Assembly (NCBI GenBank): GCA_046291875.1
Contig: JBKBSF010000021.1
Location: 1 to 64,000, forward strand
DNA: 64,000 bases
DNA from: SKVR01 sp046291875
GTDB lineage: Bacteria; Bacteroidota; Bacteroidia; Bacteroidales; UBA7960
Direction of reading: 5' to 3'
Shown: positions 35,823-43,499 of the stretch, piece by piece
Layout: each line of letters starts with the position of its first letter
How positions within the stretch are numbered: the stretch's first letter is position 1
Notes under the pieces: model-generated
The model's input: only the letters and a program-made list of their open reading frames with translations
Told to the model about the DNA's origin: nothing
Database searches by the model: none
Translations under genes and position numbers: made by a program

Positions 35823-36644
35823 TCAGGATGGTTTCAGATTACTTAAAATCTCCTTGTATAGCATGCTTGCCAGTTCGCTTGGGGCCCCCTTTTTGCAAAA
35901 GGCAAAGTTTGCCAGCTTTCTGTTTGGATTCTCGACAATAACACTACCATTAACCGTTTTGGATGTCAAAACATTAAGTGCATTCAAGAACCTTTGATCG
36001 TTTTTTGCGCTGTCATAAAAGGAAAGCACATACACATAATAAAACAGATTATAGCGGGAGAAAGGGTACTCAACCATCATAAACAGTTTACCAATCCCAT
36101 ACTGACAAGGGCCTAAGGGTTTACGGATTTCCCAATGGTTCAGTAAGGTTTCAACCGCTTTATCCAAACGTGGTTCTTTATTTAGATAGGGGGTAAACCT
36201 GAAGGCGTCCAGTGCCAGTAAGGTTGTGCCCGGATTGGAGAAAGCCGTTTCCGGTCCCCTGCCGAATTTATAAGTGTTACAACGCCATCCACCATCATCA
36301 TGCTGGATGTCCAGCAGGTGCTCAAAGGTTTTTTTAAGCCTGCTGTCATGGGCATAATTCAAGCGGCATAAAACCCTGGCAACCCCCGCTGTGTGACAAG
36401 GGTAAATAGCTCCTTTTGGGGCATTTTGAAATCGCCCATCTTCGCGCCATAAACTCCAAATTAAATCCGTAGCATCTTTCATGATGGGAGAAGAGGTTTC
36501 CCCCAGCTCAGAGAGCATCAACAAACTTTCTACAGTTGAAAAAGGAGAGCCCTTGCAAATCCGCTTATCATCAGTAGCCCACAAATCGGCCCCATTATCA
36601 TAGCGCCTGGCAATGATTGCGTCGATATCTGATTGATAATTCAT
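35823..36644 (-). CDS. Alpha/alpha-toroid protein (prenyltransferase/terpene cyclase-like)
   Basis: 273 residues from the ATG at 36644; the upstream in-frame start at 36710 is TTG. Helical repeats with DGGW-like motifs (QHDDGGWRCNTYKFGRGPETAFSN, LWREDGRFQNAPKGAIYPCHTAGV) fit the six-hairpin toroid of squalene-hopene cyclases and protein prenyltransferases. The DxDD cyclase motif is not seen, and the protein is far shorter than a true cyclase. It may be a binding or hydrolase-type relative. It follows the serine hydrolase gene closely. Confidence 0.65.
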   Translation of the reverse strand: MNYQSDIDAIIARRYDNGADLWATDDKRICKGSPFSTVESLLMLSELGETSSPIMKDATDLIWSLWREDGRFQNAPKGAIYPCHTAGVARVLCRLNYAHDSRLKKTFEHLLDIQHDDGGWRCNTYKFGRGPETAFSNPGTTLLALDAFRFTPYLNKEPRLDKAVETLLNHWEIRKPLGPCQYGIGKLFMMVEYPFSRYNLFYYVYVLSFYDSAKNDQRFLNALNVLTSKTVNGSVIVENPNRKLANFAFCKKGAPSELASMLYKEILSNLKPS

Positions 36645-36722
36645 ATCCAGACTAATTTGATCGTTCGGACTAAAACATTCGTGCGGCCCGGCATAAATAC
36701 TAAATAACAAGTGTTTATGCTA

Positions 36723-38504
36723 TTATTGAGGGCCCATCAAAGGAAAATCTCCTGCTAATGTACGAAACATCCACTGCCCTTCCATTCTTTCCATCCTGAA
36801 ATCGGGGTAGTTGTATCGAAACCCGTCCACAAAAATGAGGTTGCCATCAATGACGGTCGCTTCTAAGTTTTGCGGCCCGTTATAGGAAAATTGCTGATCG
36901 ATATGCATACCGCGCATTTTGCCTCTTTTCTTCAAATTTAATCGCACGCCGACTTCTGTTTTTTCATAAACCAACCTTACTCTGTAGGCGGATGATTCAT
37001 TTTGTAAACGGTAAAAATTGTAGCCAATAAAATCACCTCTGTCGCCTGTAATCTCATCCCATATTTCTCTCAGGCGCTTCTCTGAGAGGACAATCCTCAT
37101 TAAGGGTACAGAGCTCTTCAATATCCGTTTATAATCTCCCTCACCAAATGCCAGGGCAAGTCTTTCGGCTTTCTGAAATCGGCGGGTATCTTCGTGCAAT
37201 TCCTGATGGTAATACAAATCGAGAATGGACGGGCTTCCTTCCCGGGCATAAATCAATATCAAGTCGTACTGCTGTTCTATTTGGTATGGAAAGCCACCGA
37301 TGGTGTACAATCCACTTTTCAATACAGCAGGCTCATTTGTTGGCGTAGGTAGGAGCTCAAAGGGCTTTTGGAAAAGAATATGATGGATTTGGTCAGACAA
37401 TCCGGAAATATTCCGAACGCTTCGTCCTAACTCCCAAAGTTCATGCGTATGGTTGGAAAGGACAATTACATAGAGATCATGCTCTGGATAAAACCCGGCT
37501 TCGGACACATAGCCCAATGTTCCGCCCGGATGTGTGATGTAAGTATTGCCATTTCGTGTGGTTATCTCCCATCCGTAGCCATAGTAATCTCTTCCGGCTT
37601 TGGCATGCTTTTCAAATAATTTTTCGTTCAAATCTTTTCTTAGCACCGTTTCGTTTTTCAACGCCAGCATCCACTGATGTAAGTCAGGTGCCGATGAGAA
37701 AACCCCGCCGGCACCCACTGTCCATGAGTCGTGCCACAGGGGCGGTACATCATGCGTATTGGGAAGACCCAAATAGGGATTGGATACCCTGCTGGTGTCG
37801 GCATTGAATAACCCAAAAGAGGTAGAGTGCATTTGCAGGGGTAGCCAGAAGGTTTCATACAGGTATTGATCATAGGTTTTACCACTCACCTGCTCAATAA
37901 TGGCCGCCAGCAGAATATAGTTTATGTTGCTGTAGTCGAACTTTTTGCCGGGGTTGAAGTCCAGCGACAATTCATCAAAGTAATACACAAGCTCTTTTAT
38001 CCCGATGGGGGTTTCTTCGGGAAAGATTATCTCCGAAACATCATAGGTTTTGCTTCGGGCAAAATCCTGATGTATTCCCGAGCTCATGGAAAGCAGGTGG
38101 TGAATGGTGACTTTTTCGGTTGCATCGCCAAGGTCGGGAAAAAACCCTGAGAGATTATCGCTAAGGGATAGCTTATCCTCTTCTGCCAGTTTTAAAATGG
38201 CTGCTGCGGTAAATTGCTTTGTGAGACTGCCGATACCATACACGGAGGCATTTGCATTCAAGTGCCCCCTCCCCGCATCTGCATAACCAAAACTTTTGGC
38301 ATACAACACCTGCTCTTTGCGGGCCACCAGCACGGTGCCCGAAAATCTTTTGTAATAATCATAGCCCTGCATCAGGCTATCGATACGTTGGGCAATCACA
38401 CCAGAGTCTGCCGGTAAAAACACACCGGGTTCGTTGGCTTTAAGTTTTTGATTGCAGGCATTTGAAAAAACGAGTAAAAAGATACTCAACAGCGTTAATC
38501 TCAT
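36723..38504 (-). CDS. Serine hydrolase lipoprotein, beta-lactamase class C family
   Basis: A 593-residue protein with lipobox SNAC (Cys17). Class C motifs are S93-L-T-K96 in GSLTKQF, YSN in FDYSNINYILL and HPGGT near residue 330. The last ~200 residues form an added C-terminal domain. Probably an envelope peptidase or esterase rather than an antibiotic-resistance enzyme. It heads a unit with the toroid protein, DUF4345 and possibly the lipoprotein hydrolase. The promoter (site C) carries the shared palindrome in its most symmetrical form. Confidence 0.88.
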   Translation of the reverse strand: MRLTLLSIFLLVFSNACNQKLKANEPGVFLPADSGVIAQRIDSLMQGYDYYKRFSGTVLVARKEQVLYAKSFGYADAGRGHLNANASVYGIGSLTKQFTAAAILKLAEEDKLSLSDNLSGFFPDLGDATEKVTIHHLLSMSSGIHQDFARSKTYDVSEIIFPEETPIGIKELVYYFDELSLDFNPGKKFDYSNINYILLAAIIEQVSGKTYDQYLYETFWLPLQMHSTSFGLFNADTSRVSNPYLGLPNTHDVPPLWHDSWTVGAGGVFSSAPDLHQWMLALKNETVLRKDLNEKLFEKHAKAGRDYYGYGWEITTRNGNTYITHPGGTLGYVSEAGFYPEHDLYVIVLSNHTHELWELGRSVRNISGLSDQIHHILFQKPFELLPTPTNEPAVLKSGLYTIGGFPYQIEQQYDLILIYAREGSPSILDLYYHQELHEDTRRFQKAERLALAFGEGDYKRILKSSVPLMRIVLSEKRLREIWDEITGDRGDFIGYNFYRLQNESSAYRVRLVYEKTEVGVRLNLKKRGKMRGMHIDQQFSYNGPQNLEATVIDGNLIFVDGFRYNYPDFRMERMEGQWMFRTLAGDFPLMGPQ

Positions 38505-38533
38505 AATGGATTACTTATATTTTTAGATGTATG

Positions 38534-38578
38534 CAAAAATATCCAACGAAAACAGGAAACTTATGAACCTGGGTTCAT
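38534..38578 (-). promoter_or_regulatory. Palindrome-controlled promoter, site C (serine hydrolase operon)
   Basis: ATGAACC-TG-GGTTCAT at 38563-38578, extended by two further pairs on each side (TTATGAACC/GGTTCATAA). After 21 bases the minus strand reads TATTTTTG (38534-38541). The leader to the ATG at 38504 is about 25 bases, the shortest of the five sites. Confidence 0.82.
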
Positions 38579-38752
38579 AAAAGAATATTTTTCGTGTAGA
38601 CATCTTTTGGGTTTTCCTGGCAGCTGAAAAATAGGCGTTTAAAATTTCTATTATCTCTCTGTTGGGAACTGAATGTGTTATCAAGAGTATCACAATATTT
38701 TGCATTTAAATCAATTAACTATGTATGTATTATTAATCTGTATCAACTCTTA

Positions 38753-41104
38753 TCAAAACTCTATTCTATAGCTAAAGTTTGGAACAACCACAACTACAGA
38801 TTGTAATTCAATTTCCTGCTTGCGATAATTATAAGTCCACTGGTACCCCGATGGGTTGCCTAACATATTCATTACCTGAAATGAAAAGATATTGGCAATC
38901 TTTTTTCTATCAATTCTCCAATTCATGGTAAAATCAAGGTAATAATCGATTGGATTTTGATCGGCAAAGGGTCTTGACCAATCATGAATTACTGATCTTT
39001 GGCTATTTGAAAGCTCGAAATTTATTGGGGTAATTTTGTTTCCTCCAGAAATGGTAAGCCTTCCGTTTAAACTAATGGTATTTCTGTTCTTCTTTTTGAA
39101 AGTAAACTCTTTACCTCCAAGCAGATTTACCACGTAACCCTTATCGTATCTGGTTGGATAGACCTCACCTGAACTGGTTTCGTAATCCGATTTAAAAAAC
39201 GATGTGGTGATTAAGTAGTAAATGCTATTATGGAAAAATTTCTCAAAAGTTAAGTCAACCCCATAGTTTTTGCCTTTCCCTTGATTTGTAAGCGTATTGT
39301 TAAAGTAGAAATCCTGTTCAAAATTTATCATGGAGTAAACGCTATCGGCAATAACCGGAACATCGAAAAGTTGCTGATAATAAGGTTCAACTTTGATGCG
39401 AAGATTGGGGCTAATAGCCCAATCGTAGCTGGCAATTAAATGATGTGCTTTAGTTAGTTTCAGGCTCTTATTGGGTTGATCTATAAAGCCATCTACGTCA
39501 GTTTGAAAAAAGTAAATACGTAAAGGCTCCATGCTGCTGTGCAGTCCATATCCAAGTCCAACCCTGTGCAATTTGTTGATGCTGTAATTTATCCCTAACC
39601 GAGGTTCAACCACAAACTCGTTATTCATTTGAAGATAGTTTGTGTGAACTCCCAAATCGGCTCTTAAACTATTTCCTATTCGCAATTGCGATTGAGTAAA
39701 TGCATGAAATCGATTGGTGCTGCCATCTTCATCGGATAGGGTTACAACGGGCAACTCATTATTCAGCGCTGCTCTATTCTCAAGTTTGTAAAAAAGATTA
39801 TTTAAAACTATGCCAGTCCTATTGGTATGCCATTCGCTAAACTTATGATTTACAAACGATTTTAGTGTGTATTTGCCCTCCATGTTATTCCCATACCAGT
39901 TATCATCGATTAAAAGATCATTGTTTACCCTTTTCATATCCATAATAAACTGATTTACACTAGCCACAAGCGATGTGTTAACGAATGTATTAGTCCCAAA
40001 TATTTTTCGATGTGAAAAGCCTGCCGCACTCGTTCGCTGGGTGAAATCGTAACCCATACGACTGAAATCGGAAACCCATTCTGTTGAATCATTATCTATA
40101 GGCTGTATGTTTCCATCAATTGCCCCAATGCCCCATACAGCGAATGTCCCCTGACGTTGGGTTGGGAAATTCAACTTAAACGATAAGTCTTGATATTTTG
40201 GCACCTGGGTGGATGGGATAAGCGGTGAGATTAACGACATGGTGGAGTAGCGGTAGTTGGCTAAATAAGATGAGTTTTTCCCATCAACAAAAGGACCCTC
40301 TACGGCAAAATCAATGCCCATAACCCCTGCCTGAAAGGTATATTCTCTTTTATGATTATTCCCAGAGCGGAATCGCATGTCGAATACTCCAGAAATTGCA
40401 TTACCGTACTCTGCCGCAAAAGCACCTGTATAAAAATCGGAGTTTGCCAAAAGCTGATTGCTAAAGATGGTTACAAAGCCCCCTCCAATTACATTGATGC
40501 TTGAGAAGTGATTAGGATTAGGGATTTCTACCCCTTCCAGATGCCAGCTAACATACTTTGGGTTGTTTCCTCTGATTATTATGGCATTATCCTGTGGGTT
40601 TCCTGTGCTAACTCCCGCATAAGCCGAAACCATTCGGGCCGGATCGTCCATTCCTCCAGCAAAACGCCTTGTTTCTTCAACCGAGAAAGTTCTGCCGCTA
40701 ATCATGCTCATGGAGTTAATCGTTTCGTTATAAATGCTTTTTGCAGAAACCACCACCCCTTCAATTGTTGAGGAATTCTCCTGAATTGAGAAATTAATCT
40801 CCACCTGTCTTCCTGAACCCACCTGTACATTTGATTGAACAGACATTTCATACCCAACGTATTGTGCAACAATATTGTAACGACCATACGGTACGTTCTT
40901 TATTATAAACTTGCCATCAAAATCGGTTGCCGTTCCAATTAAGGGCTCGCTTCCCTCAATATAAACATTCACTCCTGGCAAAGATAGCCCCGATTGCCTG
41001 TCAACCACAACACCACGGATGGTTTGGGTTGTTTGTGCTAATACATTATGGTTTCCTATGCAGATGATTAATAAAAGAGAAATGTAAAAGTTTTGCTTAA
41101 GCAT
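38753..41104 (-). CDS. TonB-dependent receptor with CarboxypepD_reg-like domain
   Basis: A 783-residue outer-membrane receptor with signal peptide (about 1-24), carboxypeptidase-regulatory-like domain (about 28-110, GVVVDRQSGLSLPGVNVYIEG), plug (about 135-240, MDDPARMVSAYAGVSTGNPQDN and AIIIRGNNPKYVSWHLEG) and barrel ending FSYRIEF. It is clearly related to, but more diverged than, the other two receptors in the window. No SusD gene. It follows the Crp/Fnr gene by 101 bases on the same strand, so that regulator may be co-transcribed with or control it. Confidence 0.9.
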   Translation of the reverse strand: MLKQNFYISLLLIICIGNHNVLAQTTQTIRGVVVDRQSGLSLPGVNVYIEGSEPLIGTATDFDGKFIIKNVPYGRYNIVAQYVGYEMSVQSNVQVGSGRQVEINFSIQENSSTIEGVVVSAKSIYNETINSMSMISGRTFSVEETRRFAGGMDDPARMVSAYAGVSTGNPQDNAIIIRGNNPKYVSWHLEGVEIPNPNHFSSINVIGGGFVTIFSNQLLANSDFYTGAFAAEYGNAISGVFDMRFRSGNNHKREYTFQAGVMGIDFAVEGPFVDGKNSSYLANYRYSTMSLISPLIPSTQVPKYQDLSFKLNFPTQRQGTFAVWGIGAIDGNIQPIDNDSTEWVSDFSRMGYDFTQRTSAAGFSHRKIFGTNTFVNTSLVASVNQFIMDMKRVNNDLLIDDNWYGNNMEGKYTLKSFVNHKFSEWHTNRTGIVLNNLFYKLENRAALNNELPVVTLSDEDGSTNRFHAFTQSQLRIGNSLRADLGVHTNYLQMNNEFVVEPRLGINYSINKLHRVGLGYGLHSSMEPLRIYFFQTDVDGFIDQPNKSLKLTKAHHLIASYDWAISPNLRIKVEPYYQQLFDVPVIADSVYSMINFEQDFYFNNTLTNQGKGKNYGVDLTFEKFFHNSIYYLITTSFFKSDYETSSGEVYPTRYDKGYVVNLLGGKEFTFKKKNRNTISLNGRLTISGGNKITPINFELSNSQRSVIHDWSRPFADQNPIDYYLDFTMNWRIDRKKIANIFSFQVMNMLGNPSGYQWTYNYRKQEIELQSVVVVVPNFSYRIEF

Positions 41105-41205
41105 ATTTTATAGTGTAGATGTGTTTTGTGTTTAATGAACTGATCGTAACAGTCCATTGGGTTATTGTCTTACCTGTTTTTCATCCATGGTGTTTTATTG
41201 CGTAT

Positions 41206-41844
41206 CTAACTCGCTAAACTAACGACCTGTGTAGCGAATGGTGAAACCTTTTCTTCATTGAGCATATTTTTCTTTATCCGGCATAATGCTTGAGGAGTAA
41301 CGCCTATATAGGAGGCAACATAGTGTTGGGGGATGCGTTGAAGCAGCTTCCTGTGATGTCTGGCAAATCTGGTATATCGTTGTTGGGGAGTCTCGGAATA
41401 AAAAGCAATCAGTTGATTAATCAACTTAGTGTAAACACACTCAATGGCTATCCGGCCAAAGCGCTCACCAAACTGCAACTCATTGTAGAAAATCTGCAAA
41501 TTGGTGTAGGTTATGGAAAAAACCGAAGTAGGTTCTAAGGCAATAATGTTGTATTCCGCAGGTGTTTTTCTTATAAAACTTTCCAGGTCATTGCAAAAAT
41601 CGCCCTCTGACCTGAATGCAAAAGTTCTCTCCTCTGCCTCTGTAAACTGAGAAAATCGGACCATTCCCTTTGCAACAAAATACAACTTCCTGCATACATC
41701 ACCTGCATTAAGAATAACTTCATTCTTTTTAAAATGCTCTTCTTCAAAGAGGCCTTTAACATATACAACTTCTCTGTCGTTGAGCGAAATGTAATTTTTG
41801 ATTCTTAAAATCAAAAAGTCGTAAAAACAGTTTGGTGCATTCAT
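41206..41844 (-). CDS. Crp/Fnr family transcriptional regulator, paralogue 1
   Basis: 212 residues from the ATG at 41844 (the codon at 41928 is TTG and lies next to the promoter box). A cyclic-nucleotide-binding-type beta-roll spans about 25-115 (EHFKKNEVILNAGDVCRKLYFVAKGMVRF). The C-terminal HTH reads QHYVASYIGVTPQALCRIKKNML, nearly the same as paralogue 2 (50896-51579). The cAMP-contact residues of E. coli CRP are not conserved, so the ligand is unknown. TATTTTTG at 41910-41917 is its likely -7 box. It is a candidate regulator of the palindrome promoters. Confidence 0.88.
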   Translation of the reverse strand: MNAPNCFYDFLILRIKNYISLNDREVVYVKGLFEEEHFKKNEVILNAGDVCRKLYFVAKGMVRFSQFTEAEERTFAFRSEGDFCNDLESFIRKTPAEYNIIALEPTSVFSITYTNLQIFYNELQFGERFGRIAIECVYTKLINQLIAFYSETPQQRYTRFARHHRKLLQRIPQHYVASYIGVTPQALCRIKKNMLNEEKVSPFATQVVSLAS

Positions 41845-41909
41845 TGTAATTATTTTAAAGAAAAAAGGCAGAGATGCTTTTTGTTGAAAAAAAATTGCTT
41901 GTTTGATAA

Positions 41910-41917
41910 CAAAAATA
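41910..41917 (-). promoter_or_regulatory. Candidate -7 box of Crp/Fnr paralogue 1
   Basis: TATTTTTG on the minus strand, 66 bases before the ATG at 41844. The shared 16-bp palindrome is not present 21 bases upstream. Two copies of a different palindrome lie farther up at 42004 and 42070. Confidence 0.45.
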
Positions 41918-42003
41918 CTCAACCCCAAAGCCTAGAATGAAAGTATTATTTTAATGGGTCTATTTAATATTTGAATTTGCGGAAGTAATTTATATCATCA
42001 AAG

Positions 42004-42080
42004 TCGTCTGACGAATCCGATGGTAAAAAGAGAAAAACTTAGAATTCTATTTGCCTTTTCAAAAAGTACTCGTCTGACGA
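42004..42080. repeat. Paired 11-bp palindromes upstream of Crp/Fnr paralogue 1
   Basis: TCGTCTGACGA occurs at 42004-42014 and 42070-42080. Each copy is itself a palindrome around a central T, and with flanking bases the two form an inverted pair (GTCGTC-x-GACGA). They sit between the nitroreductase stop and the regulator's promoter. They may be twin operators or the ends of a tiny palindromic element. Confidence 0.55.
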
Positions 42081-42088
42081 CTACTACC

Positions 42089-43057
42089 CTATCTAAGTAT
42101 AACATCATTTATTCTACGCCTGAAAGAATAGTGCATTTTTTGTGCATAGCCCATTCGGATGATTAGCTGAGGAAAGCCATCCAAATCAAGATCAGTCATC
42201 ATTTTATCCCTGACTTTAGGTATCTGACAGGGCAAATTCAGGCATGAATGACACAAGCCCAACCGGGTAGCAACAAGGGCAACCCTTTGAAAAACCATCC
42301 CGGTTTTCACCCAGTCCGTAAGCGTATTATTTTGGGAGGTAAACAGGGCAAGCGAAGGGGTATTGCTCATTTGCGTTAGCAGTCTCTTTTCTTCACTTTT
42401 AGCAGTTACGAAATTTCTGATCACAAAACTTCCTATTCTGCGCCCCAAAGAGGGTATTCCACTGCAAGAGGTGTAGAGTCCATCCCCCTTTTGCATAGCT
42501 TCTCTTTCGCTGAAACGCATCCATTGTATCAATTCGTTCATGAAGTCAGGGTTGTTCATTTGTATGGCATTAGCCAGGATAATGTAAGGCTGGAGAGATT
42601 CAATTCCTTCTTGTCCCATATAAAATACCATATCAACACCCTGTTCCGGAACTATTTGTGTCAGGTTTTCCATATCTTCATCTGAAACCCATCTGCCGCT
42701 ATACAGATTGCGGGTTGTTTGCCGTACGTTGATAAATGAAAAAAGCTCCGGTTGTTCTGGATGATCAATTTTAGACAGGACAATTCTTATTGAACCCTGG
42801 TTTTCAATCAAATCAAGATGTAATTCTGCATTGTAACCATAAAACCTTGCTGCAATTATTGCTGTTTCGGCGGCACAGCCAAGGCTGATGTAAAGTTCCC
42901 TGTTTCCAGGATCGGCAATGGGCAATGAACGGCTAAAGTCTGGTTTTATAATTATACCATCTTTTTCATTGGCAAACAACCAGGGTTGGGTATTGTGTCC
43001 TGAAGGTGCTTTAACGGCACTTCGCACAATTTTCAGAAAAATATCATCTGGTATCAT
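42089..43057 (-). CDS. Nitroreductase-family protein (Acg-like FMN-binding)
   Basis: A 322-residue protein matching the Acg/nitroreductase group: N-terminal RSAVKAPSGHNTQPWLF (FMN-phosphate-contact region), PIADPGNRELYISLGCAAET, and C-terminal VKTGMVFQRVALVATRLGLCHSCLNLPCQIP. These proteins bind FMN; some lack reductase activity and store the cofactor, so the true activity is open. Located upstream of Crp/Fnr paralogue 1 on the same strand, with 160 bases or more between their frames. Confidence 0.82.
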   Translation of the reverse strand: MIPDDIFLKIVRSAVKAPSGHNTQPWLFANEKDGIIIKPDFSRSLPIADPGNRELYISLGCAAETAIIAARFYGYNAELHLDLIENQGSIRIVLSKIDHPEQPELFSFINVRQTTRNLYSGRWVSDEDMENLTQIVPEQGVDMVFYMGQEGIESLQPYIILANAIQMNNPDFMNELIQWMRFSEREAMQKGDGLYTSCSGIPSLGRRIGSFVIRNFVTAKSEEKRLLTQMSNTPSLALFTSQNNTLTDWVKTGMVFQRVALVATRLGLCHSCLNLPCQIPKVRDKMMTDLDLDGFPQLIIRMGYAQKMHYSFRRRINDVILR

Positions 43058-43499
43058 TTTGATTATGTTTTAAATATTCTCTGAATCTAACCTTTACTTA
43101 TTTTGCAAGTATCAATTAAAATAACCGTTGTAATGTAAAATTTAAGAGATTTAGCTTCGCTGCTACTTCGTGGTCTCCCTTCGGTCGAAATGACAGGGCA
43201 TTCATGGATTGTTAAGAGGATGGGGTTGGGGGGGGGGGGGCCCGCCCCACCCCCAAAAACACACAAAAAAAATGAAAAAGAAAACAGAAACGAANNNNNN
43301 NNNNTTGTTGTCTTTCCTCTTTTTCTTTTTTTTTGTTTTTTTTTTTTTGTGTGGTGGGGGGGCGCGGGCCCCCCCCCCCCCCCCCCCAACCCCATCCTTC
43401 ACCAACGTAAGTACCTGTCATCCCGAACGTAACAAAGTGGAGTGAGGGATCTCATATTACAAATGGTTTGTTATTTATAATTTACCGGACAACAGTTAA
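43058..43499. other. Intergenic region with scaffold gap and mirrored low-complexity sequence
   Basis: Ten Ns at 43295-43304 mark a scaffold join. On both sides the same low-complexity sequence appears in opposite orientation: GGATGGGGTTGG plus a long G run, then C-rich, A-rich text (43218-43294), and its reverse complement (43305-43397). Outside these lie two inverted arms of a known-looking Bacteroidota intergenic element: CCTGTCAT...CGAC at 43146-43198 read in reverse, and CCTGTCATCCCGAACG at 43414-43453. The poly-G/poly-C text is probably an assembly artefact in a hard hairpin. Confidence 0.75.

Noticed and set aside
7081..38504. Antibiotic-resistance beta-lactamases
   Set aside because: The two class C-type proteins are long, have extra C-terminal domains and resemble general serine hydrolases; resistance function is not supported.
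43218..43397. G-quadruplex or triplex-forming regulatory DNA
   Set aside because: The long G and C runs flank a scaffold gap and are mirrored around it, which points to read or assembly artefact.
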